DNA of 64,000 nt from Lactiplantibacillus plantarum (GTDB taxonomy: Bacteria > Bacillota > Bacilli > Lactobacillales > Lactobacillaceae). Every line of letters begins with the position of its first letter. Within the stretch, counting starts at the first letter, position 1. The stretch is taken from positions 3,178,937 through 3,242,936 of the forward strand of contig NZ_CP039121.1 of the NCBI RefSeq assembly GCF_014131735.1, read 5' to 3'. This document shows positions 54,452 through 64,000 of this stretch, piece after piece. The translations under genes and the position numbers were made by a program. The notes beneath the pieces were generated by a model. It worked only from the letters and a program-made list of their open reading frames with translations, was not told where the DNA came from and searched no databases.

Positions 54452-54482
54452 AAAAACCACAGAGCCGAAGTCTGTGGTTTTT
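54452..54482 (-). terminator. Terminator after rpsF-ssb-rpsR
   Basis: AAAAACCACAGA (54452-54463) and TCTGTGGTTTTT (54471-54482) around GCCGAAG. Confidence 0.92.
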
Positions 54483-54495
54483 GAATGACTAAAAA

Positions 54496-54732
54496 TTAGT
54501 CTTCAGATACAAAGGCTAATAAGCCCATGATCCGTGCACGCTTGATGGCGATAGTTAAAGAACGTTGGTTCTTAGCACTAGTCCCCGTTACACGACGTGG
54601 CAAAATCTTCCCACGTTCTGAAATAAAGCGACGTAATAAGTCAGTATCTTTATAATCGATGTATTCGATATGGTTTGCGGCGATGAAGTCGACTTTACGA
54701 CGACGACGGCCACCTCTTCTTTGTTGTGCCAT
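54496..54732 (-). CDS. rpsR: 30S ribosomal protein S18
   Basis: A 78-residue protein starting [36 protein letters not shown] is the S18 signature. The ATG at 54732 follows GGAGG; an upstream in-frame start is rejected. Third gene of the rpsF-ssb-rpsR operon. Confidence 0.97.
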
Positions 54733-54770
54733 TGATATTTCCCTCCTCGTTATCTGTCTAAGCAATTAGA

Positions 54771-55373
54771 CTAGAATGGTAAATCATCATCCGAGATATC
54801 AATTTGATCGCCATTATTAGCGAATGGGTCAGCCTGATTATTGTTGTTAGCACTGCTTGATGGTGCCGCACTGCTAGCATTACCAGTATTACCATTACCA
54901 AATGGGTTATTGTTATTCGCTGATGATTGTTGAGGAGCCGCATTTTGGCCTTGATTACTATACCCATTATTATTGTTGTTGTAATTCGAATTACCATTGT
55001 TGTAATTGTTATTACCACTACCACCATTGGCAGACTGATGACGTTCAGACTCTGCCCGTGATTCTAATAATGAGAAGTTTTCAACGACAACTTCTGTAAC
55101 GTAAACACGTACCCCTTGTTGGTTTTCGTAGTTCCGGGTTTGAATCCGGCCATCGATACCAACAAGTGAACCTTTATGAGTAAAGTTCGCAAAATTTTCA
55201 GCAGCTTTACGCCAAATGACGCAACTAATGAAATCTGCTTCACGTTCCCCATTTTGATTCGTGAATTGACGGTTTACGGCAATAGTGAACGTCGCGACGG
55301 CGGCACCACCATTCGTGTAACGTAATTCCGGATCTCTTGTCAGTCGGCCAACAAGAATTGTACGGTTAATCAT
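54771..55373 (-). CDS. ssb: Single-stranded DNA-binding protein
   Basis: The 200-residue protein has an N-terminal OB fold (about 1-108, [19 protein letters not shown]), a flexible Asn/Gly/Ser-rich linker (about 115-190) and the acidic tip DISDDDLPF that docks replication and repair proteins. In the conserved position between rpsF and rpsR. Ribosome binding site GAGAGGAG. Confidence 0.97.
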   Translation of the reverse strand: MINRTILVGRLTRDPELRYTNGGAAVATFTIAVNRQFTNQNGEREADFISCVIWRKAAENFANFTHKGSLVGIDGRIQTRNYENQQGVRVYVTEVVVENFSLLESRAESERHQSANGGSGNNNYNNGNSNYNNNNNGYSNQGQNAAPQQSSANNNNPFGNGNTGNASSAAPSSSANNNNQADPFANNGDQIDISDDDLPF

Positions 55374-55409
55374 GCAGAAGCGCTCCTCTCTTAAAATTAA
55401 TTTTGTCTA

Positions 55410-55709
55410 TTAGTCTTCGCGTTTAACGATCATGTGACGTAAAATGTCATCATTGATCTTTGAAAGACGGTCGAATTCGTTTAAAGCAGCATCGTCAGTT
55501 GCTGTTAAGTTAACGATATGGTAAGTACCTTCGTTAAAGCCACCGATTTCGTATGCGAAACGACGCTTTGACCAGTCTTTTGAATCAATTACTTGCGCAC
55601 CGTTATCAGTTAAGATTTTGTCGAAACGATCAACTAAAGCTGTCTTGGCAGCATCGTCGATGTCGGGACGTACGATGTAAGTAATTTCATATTTCTTTGA
55701 TTCACTCAT
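55410..55709 (-). CDS. rpsF: 30S ribosomal protein S6
   Basis: The 99-residue protein has [14 protein letters not shown] and [17 protein letters not shown], both S6 signatures. It heads the rpsF-ssb-rpsR operon and binds S18. Ribosome binding site AAGGAGGTG. Confidence 0.98.
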   Translation of the reverse strand: MSESKKYEITYIVRPDIDDAAKTALVDRFDKILTDNGAQVIDSKDWSKRRFAYEIGGFNEGTYHIVNLTATDDAALNEFDRLSKINDDILRHMIVKRED

Positions 55710-55909
55710 GAAATTTGCACCTCCTTATGGACTTCAGGCCCTTCTTTTTGAAGAGCAAGGAAAGTAATCTAGCTAATGCTAGATACTCACGAATTTAAAG
55801 TATAGCATCTAAATCAGTTTGTTGCAAGGGTTGAAGCGGCCGACTGTTACAAAAAGATCCTGAATCCGTTACACCAATCAATTACGTCAATTGAGCGATA
55901 TTTCATTTT

Positions 55910-55923
55910 ATTTCCCGGGAAAT
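55910..55923. other. Noc-binding-type palindrome
   Basis: ATTTCCCGGGAAAT, identical to the 14-bp Bacillus Noc site, in the gap between rpsF and gyrA. Confidence 0.75.
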
Positions 55924-56278
55924 ATTTCTTTTTTCTGAAATTCTCCCCTTCGCTTACATTTTCCCACACCCACACAGCATTAATTTAAACCAAGTCGACG
56001 TCAGAATAACACGCACTGCTGTAATCCTCTCAATCGCACAAGCCAGTTTTGACCGCGTAAATCTAAAATTGCTTACTTCATGTTGTCCTCTCCCAATTTA
56101 TCGGCATTTCTGCCAATCACTGGAAGATGGCAAGACTAAGTGATGAGCCTCCAGCAGTCAAATTATTCTTCGCAGGAAGATTGTTTCTACCGGTTCAAAA
56201 CAAGACTTTGGAGGCCAGAATAGGACCGATGACCGGTAAATCACACACGACCCGTTGCCAAAATAATTCTTGACTCGC

Positions 56279-56325
56279 ATAAAAAAACAAGCGTGGTCGA
56301 CAAGATTGTCGACCACGCTTGTTTT
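56279..56325 (-). terminator. Terminator after gyrA
   Basis: Complementary arms (56284-56303 and 56306-56325) with a TTTTTTT run on the minus strand, seven bases beyond the gyrA stop. Confidence 0.93.
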
Positions 56326-56331
56326 ATCAAT

Positions 56332-58893
56332 TTATTCGTTTGAATCGTTTGAATCAGTTGTTGGTTCTGTCGTAGTGGCATCGGCGTTGACGGTTTGATC
56401 GTCAACTGGTGCCTCAGTCGTTGCATCCGTTGCGACAGTCTCATCAACTTCTGGCTCTGGATCAACCTTGGCCATCGTTGCGACTTGACCATCATCGCCT
56501 AGCCGCATGAGACGAACACCTAAGGTTGCCCGACCAGTCTGAGAAACGGTTGCGATATTGAAGCGAATCATGACTCCTTGGTTCGTCATTACCATGATAT
56601 CTTCTTGACCATCAACCGTCGTCAAACCAGCTAAATGACCATTCTTCTCAGTCACGTTAGCGGTCTTGATTCCTTTGCCACCACGCCCCTTAATTGGGTA
56701 ATCGGCAGCTGGCGTTTGTTTCCCATAACCCTTTTCCGTGATGATGAAGACGTTGCTGTCGGGCTTCAAAACGTCAAAGCCAATCACAAAGTCATCATCG
56801 CGTAAGCGAATCCCGCGAACCCCAGAAGCCGTCCGGCCCATGGACCGCACTGTGGTTTCGTCGAAACTGACGGCATAACCGTCGTGCGTCCCGATGATTA
56901 CATTTTGGTGACCATCCGTGATTGTAACCCCGATTAATTCATCATCATCCTTAAGCGTAATGGCCTTCAAACCATTGCTACGGATATTGGCAAATTCTTG
57001 AACTGGTGTCCGTTTGACAACCCCTTTAACAGTTGTAAAGAACAGGTAGTTATCAGAAGCGCTCGCATCGCCCGTGACATTAACGACCGCCTGAATTTTT
57101 TCACCAGAATTGACTCCCAGTAAATTGATGACCGGGATTCCTTTGGCCGTACGACCGTATTCAGGAATCTCGTAAGCCTTCATCCGGTAAACTTTACCCG
57201 CATTAGTGAAAAAGAGTAGGACATCATGGGTCGACGTCGTCAGTAGATGTTCAATAAAGTCATCATCATGGACGTCCATCCCTTGAATCCCACGACCACC
57301 ACGGTGTTGCGACTTAAATTCAGTCGTTGGTAACCGTTTGATGTAGCCATTGTGAGTTAAGGTAACAGCCACTTCTTCTTCTTCGATCAAGTCTTCATCT
57401 TCAATACTGAGGACTTCACCGACCATCAATTCGGTCCGACGCTTATCACCAAACTTACGTTGAATTTCCATTAATTCTTCGTAAATAATTTGGTTGATAC
57501 GATCCTTGCTAGCTAAGATTTCTTTGTAGTCAGCAATGGCTTTCAATAAGTCCTGGTATTCACTCTCGATCTTTTCACGTTCCAAACCAGTTAACCGGAC
57601 TAACCGCATATCAAGAATGGCTTGTGCCTGCTTATCAGACAAGCCGTAATTATCCATCAATTGGTTCTTCGCAATTTCACTCGTTTGTGATTGACGAATA
57701 ATCGCAATGATTTCATCAATGTGATCAAGGGCAATCCGTAAGCCTTCAAGAATATGGGCCCGTGCTTGGGCTTTCTTCAAGTCAAACTCAGTCCGACGCC
57801 GAATCACGTCTTCTTGGTGTTCCAGGTAATAGATTAAGATTTGCTTTAAGCTTAAGACTTTTGGAGCACCCTTAACGATGGCTAACATGTTAAAGCCAAA
57901 ATTAGTCTGCATCAATGTCATCTTGTAAAGGTTATTCAAGATAACCGAGGCGCTGGCATCCCGCCGAACATCAATGACGATCCGCATCCCTTCACGGTCA
58001 CTTTCATCATTGATATCAGTGATACCTTCAATTTCCTTGTCTCGAGCTAAACCAGCAATCCGTTCGATCAATTTAGCTTTATTGACCATATATGGTAATT
58101 CAGTCACGATAATTCGTTGCTTACCATTCTTTTGGTCTTGAATATCGACCTTCGCACGAACAATAATGTTCCCACGACCAGTCTGGTAAGCCTTACGAAT
58201 ACCGGACTTTCCCATTACGATCCCGCCAGTTGGAAAATCTGGTCCAGGTAAGACTTCCATCAAGTCAGCAACTGTTGCATCAGGATTATCCATCAACAGG
58301 TGGATTGCTGAAATGACTTCCGCTAAGTTATGTGGCGGAATGTTTGTTGTCATCCCAACAGCAATCCCAGTGGCACCGTTAACGAGTAAGTTCGGGAAAC
58401 GTGCTGGTAAGACTGCTGGTTCCCGTTCTGTATCATCATAGTTTGGTTGCCAATCAACGGTATCCTTGTTAATATCGCGGAGCATTTCAACCGCAATCTT
58501 ACTCATCCGGGCTTCGGTATACCGCATCGCGGCAGCCCCGTCACCATCGACAGAACCGAAGTTCCCGTGACCATCCACTAACATGTAGCGATAGCTAAAG
58601 TCTTGGGCCATCCGCACCATTGACTCATAAATTGCGGAGTCACCATGGGGATGATACTTCCCCATAACATCCCCAACAATCCGGGCCGACTTCTTATACG
58701 GCTTATCCGGCGTCACACCTAATTCACTCATACCGTAAAGAATCCGCCGGTGCACTGGCTTTAACCCATCACGTACGTCCGGCAGTGCCCGTGCCACGAT
58801 AACACTCATGGCATAGCTTAAGAATGACGTTCGCATGGTCTTCGAAAGGTTCACATCCGAAATACGATTGTTCGATAAATCTGAATCAGCCAA
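56332..58893 (-). CDS. gyrA: DNA gyrase subunit A
   Basis: The 853-residue GyrA has its catalytic tyrosine in [11 protein letters not shown], and [15 protein letters not shown] is the quinolone region with wild-type Ser and Glu at the two hotspot positions. The C-terminal pinwheel is the GyrA box type ([10 protein letters not shown]). It breaks and rejoins DNA during supercoiling. Acidic, Thr-rich C-terminal tail. TTG start after GGAGG. A 164-base gap separates it from gyrB, with AAAGCTT/AAGCTTT arms. Confidence 0.97.
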   Translation of the reverse strand: MADSDLSNNRISDVNLSKTMRTSFLSYAMSVIVARALPDVRDGLKPVHRRILYGMSELGVTPDKPYKKSARIVGDVMGKYHPHGDSAIYESMVRMAQDFSYRYMLVDGHGNFGSVDGDGAAAMRYTEARMSKIAVEMLRDINKDTVDWQPNYDDTEREPAVLPARFPNLLVNGATGIAVGMTTNIPPHNLAEVISAIHLLMDNPDATVADLMEVLPGPDFPTGGIVMGKSGIRKAYQTGRGNIIVRAKVDIQDQKNGKQRIIVTELPYMVNKAKLIERIAGLARDKEIEGITDINDESDREGMRIVIDVRRDASASVILNNLYKMTLMQTNFGFNMLAIVKGAPKVLSLKQILIYYLEHQEDVIRRRTEFDLKKAQARAHILEGLRIALDHIDEIIAIIRQSQTSEIAKNQLMDNYGLSDKQAQAILDMRLVRLTGLEREKIESEYQDLLKAIADYKEILASKDRINQIIYEELMEIQRKFGDKRRTELMVGEVLSIEDEDLIEEEEVAVTLTHNGYIKRLPTTEFKSQHRGGRGIQGMDVHDDDFIEHLLTTSTHDVLLFFTNAGKVYRMKAYEIPEYGRTAKGIPVINLLGVNSGEKIQAVVNVTGDASASDNYLFFTTVKGVVKRTPVQEFANIRSNGLKAITLKDDDELIGVTITDGHQNVIIGTHDGYAVSFDETTVRSMGRTASGVRGIRLRDDDFVIGFDVLKPDSNVFIITEKGYGKQTPAADYPIKGRGGKGIKTANVTEKNGHLAGLTTVDGQEDIMVMTNQGVMIRFNIATVSQTGRATLGVRLMRLGDDGQVATMAKVDPEPEVDETVATDATTEAPVDDQTVNADATTTEPTTDSNDSNE

Positions 58894-59057
58894 AATATTC
58901 GTCCTCCTTCATCCGTTTTGCCGCTATTAAAGCTTGATTAAGCTTTACATGTCTCAAGTAAAAGTCGCCATTAAGACAACCGTCGTGCCATTACGACCCT
59001 AAGTCTGATTAACAGCTTGCGCCTCAGTTCTTAGGTCAAAATGACTAAACTGACACA

Positions 59058-62125
<3,068 letters not shown>

Positions 62126-62359
62126 CTAATCAGTCGTTTCTTGATTTGAGCGAATAAAAAATGACCCGTTGTCTTCAACTTCAATCGTATCGCCTGGATA
62201 AAGTTTCCGACCCCGCCGATCATCTGGTTCACCATTAACTAACACGGTTGTTTCTTTTAAGAACCACTTCGCCTGACCACCCGATCCAATGATGGCCGTT
62301 TCTTTTAAGAGTTGCCCCAACGTCATATATGGGGTTTTAATATCTATTGGCTGTTTCAC
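62126..62359 (-). CDS. yaaA: S4 domain protein YaaA/RlbA
   Basis: The 77-residue RNA-binding S4 domain protein has TLGQLLKETAIIGSGGQAK and VLVNGEPDDRRGRKLYPGD, the family signature. It is linked to ribosome assembly. GTG start with AGGCAGGTGA upstream. First gene of the yaaA-recF-gyrBA unit. Confidence 0.94.
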   Translation of the reverse strand: MKQPIDIKTPYMTLGQLLKETAIIGSGGQAKWFLKETTVLVNGEPDDRRGRKLYPGDTIEVEDNGSFFIRSNQETTD

Positions 62360-62883
62360 AATGTCACCTGCCTATCTGATTACAAGCTATTAAACGACTG
62401 TCTGGCGTGCTACACACACTCCTAACAGGTTATATTATACTTGTTTTTTGATGAAAATTCAATTTATAACCGCACTCAGAGCCATTTTAAGACGATTTAG
62501 GGCTTTTTAATATCGGGATACTAGCCTAGGGGTAAATTTGCTGAAATTCCCTAATTTTGCGGATTTTAATAAAATATCTTGTTTTTTACCTATAAAAATT
62601 GGCTAAAGCCAGCATTCATTATCTGAAAGCGAGCGTTTGTAGCGAACGAGTGCAAGGACTGGGGTTCATCAGATGGTGGGATTTTAGTAGGGCAACATCG
62701 ATAGTTAGCGTGACAATTCACCAGCAGCTAATATAATATGCATAAGTTAAAACTTCAAAAGTTACATCATCGCTATTGCCTATTCATTGCCCCATCTTTA
62801 GCTAGTTTTAGCCGTCATAAAAGGCCCGCATTTCACGGTGAAATGCGGGCCTTTTATTTAGAATTGTATATTTATTCAGCTAA
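62360..62883. other. Gap between dnaN and yaaA
   Basis: A 524-base region without a supported gene. It holds the dnaN terminator (62819-62855) and a promoter for yaaA-recF-gyrBA. GCGAGCGTTTG...AACGAGTGC is a partial inverted repeat about 62630-62660. No DnaA box was seen here. Confidence 0.5.
62819..62855 (-). terminator. Terminator after dnaN
   Basis: An 18-bp perfect stem (62819-62836 with 62838-62855), T-run on the minus strand. It separates dnaN from the yaaA transcript. Confidence 0.92.
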
Positions 62884-64000
62884 TTAAAACGTTCGAACTG
62901 GTGTAATCAACTGAATAAAGTTTTCGCCTTCTTCAGTTGGCACTAAAGTGAATGGGCGCAATGCCATCGTGAATGAGATTTTGATCATAGCTTGCCCAAA
63001 CGAACGTAACGCTTCTTTCATGTAGTCTGGGTTAAATGAAATTTCAAGTTCGTCACCTGACAAATCAGTGGGCTGTAGTTGTTCCGTTACTTCCCCGACA
63101 TCTGGTGAGTTACCGAAAATCGTAATCGTTTTGTCCGTTGGGTTAACGGAGAAGCGAACCACATTATTGCGACTTTCGTGGGATAACAGGGATGCCCGTT
63201 CAATTGCTGCTGAAAGTGCGGGTGCTGAAATTTCAACAGTCGTATTAGATTCTTTAGGAATCAGCCGTGACGTGTCGGGATAATTTCCTTCGAGTAAGCG
63301 AGAATAGAAGGACGTATTCCCCAGCACAAATAGGACTTGGTTTTCTGATAACCGCATCTGCACGTCAGGATTATTGTCGCCGATCATCCGAGATAATTCT
63401 GTCAAACTTTTACCAGGAATGATTACATCATAATTGGCATTATTGGCTTCTGGCAACTTGATCCGGCGTTGACTTAGGCGGTGTGAATCGGTTGCGACCG
63501 CTAAGAACTCACCGTTAGCTAAGATAAAATGAACCCCGGTCAGAATTGGTCGACTTTCCTGATTGGAAACGGCAATAACGGTCTGACCAATCAACTCTTT
63601 GAGTACATCCCCAGCTAACGTGATGGTATTAGTCGTATCAATTTCAGGTAAGTGTGGGTAGTTTTCAGGGTCTAAGCCGTTGATTGTAAAGGAAGCGGCC
63701 CCTGAAGTAATTTGTGTTTGAAAACCGTCGACCACGTTAACAGTCATGGTGTCTTCTGGTAATTTTTTTACGATTTCACTAAAGAAACGGGCAGGTAAAA
63801 CGATTGAACCGGCATCTTCAACGACTAACGTATTGTTGTCATCACTTGCTGGAATGGTGGTTTCAATAGAAATATCAGCATCACTACCAGTTAAGGTAAT
63901 AGCGTCAGTATTAACGTCAAGTTTAAGACCAGTCAAAATTGGAATGGTCGTTTTTGAAGAAATGGCCCGTTGGACGTTATTTAATTCTTTGATGAAGGCA
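62884..64000 (-). CDS. dnaN: DNA polymerase III beta subunit (sliding clamp), 5' end outside the window
   Basis: The frame stays open from the right edge to the stop at 62884. The first visible residues are AFIKELNNVQRAISSKTTIP, the usual N-terminal part of DnaN, so only the first few codons are missing. The three clamp domains and the conserved C-terminal ITPVRTF (the peptide motif of clamp proteins is usually M-P-M/V-R) are present. It is the processivity clamp. A TTG at 63936 that could be mistaken for a start is internal. dnaA is expected just beyond 64000. Confidence 0.97.
   Translation of the reverse strand, partial: AFIKELNNVQRAISSKTTIPILTGLKLDVNTDAITLTGSDADISIETTIPASDDNNTLVVEDAGSIVLPARFFSEIVKKLPEDTMTVNVVDGFQTQITSGAASFTINGLDPENYPHLPEIDTTNTITLAGDVLKELIGQTVIAVSNQESRPILTGVHFILANGEFLAVATDSHRLSQRRIKLPEANNANYDVIIPGKSLTELSRMIGDNNPDVQMRLSENQVLFVLGNTSFYSRLLEGNYPDTSRLIPKESNTTVEISAPALSAAIERASLLSHESRNNVVRFSVNPTDKTITIFGNSPDVGEVTEQLQPTDLSGDELEISFNPDYMKEALRSFGQAMIKISFTMALRPFTLVPTEEGENFIQLITPVRTF

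Larger units (their letters stand above)
55710..56331. other. Gap upstream of rpsF with Noc-type site and inverted repeat
   Basis: There is no supported ORF in 622 bases. It holds the rpsF promoter region, the Noc-type palindrome at 55910-55923, and the gyrA terminator at the right. GCCTCCA (56147-56153) and TGGAGGC (56209-56215) are inverted arms around an unassigned segment. This could be a small RNA or decayed repeat, but no promoter-terminator pair frames it. Confidence 0.45.

Noticed and set aside
54771..55027. Repetitive Asn/Gly-coding stretch in ssb read as a possible tandem repeat
   Set aside because: It is the normal low-complexity linker of SSB with no exact repeat unit.

Overview
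The window is a piece of a low-to-mid GC Firmicutes chromosome from right beside the replication origin. Gene content and order (dnaN, yaaA, recF, gyrB, gyrA, rpsF, ssb, rpsR, gdpP, rplI, dnaB, then the glg operon, maltose phosphorylase, walRK, and a linoleic-acid saturation operon) match Lactiplantibacillus plantarum or a very close relative. This identification is from memory of gene order and protein sequences, not a search. dnaN sits at the right edge and is cut by it, so oriC lies just beyond base 64000. Almost all genes are on the minus strand, which is the leading-strand direction when a fork runs leftward from that origin.

Region 1-16.7 kb is accessory metabolism: a truncated ThrE-type exporter; a choloylglycine hydrolase/penicillin acylase family enzyme; an orphan beta-phosphoglucomutase; a PucR/CdaR regulator; the three-gene fatty-acid saturation operon (cla-dh, cla-dc, cla-er); a thioredoxin-coupled arsenate reductase; a flavodoxin; a LysR regulator and DASS anion transporter beside a divergent three-domain flavoprotein reductase; a FusB-type EF-G-binding protein; a QueD-like protein; a second nitroreductase; and a uracil-DNA glycosylase-like protein. 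Region 16.7-19.4 kb has an aldehyde dehydrogenase with a TetR regulator, plus broken gene remnants.

Region 19.4-28.2 kb is envelope control and chromosome maintenance: rlmH, a DnaA-box cluster, htrA, yycJ, the essential walR-walK-yycH-yycI operon, a Noc-type site and tRNA-Lys(CUU). Region 28.3-46.6 kb is carbon storage: a cold-shock gene, maltose phosphorylase with pgmB, and the six-gene glycogen operon glgB-C-D-A-P plus a GH13 enzyme, which together link maltose cleavage (glucose-1-phosphate) to glycogen turnover. An orphan OppA lipoprotein follows, preceded by a 43-codon ORF with three consecutive Cys codons. Region 46.9-64 kb is proline synthesis (MFS-proB-proA) and the core replication and translation genes.

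The least expected signals are non-coding. (1) A complete erm-like translational attenuator lies in front of the FusB-family gene: leader peptide, competing stems and a buried Shine-Dalgarno. (2) A poly-cysteine upstream ORF precedes the orphan oppA. (3) A set of chromosome-organising sites is present: two perfect parS, one near-perfect parS, two perfect Noc-type palindromes and a four-box DnaA cluster. One parS is embedded in the last codons of a transporter gene. All functional statements about these are inferences from the sequence.
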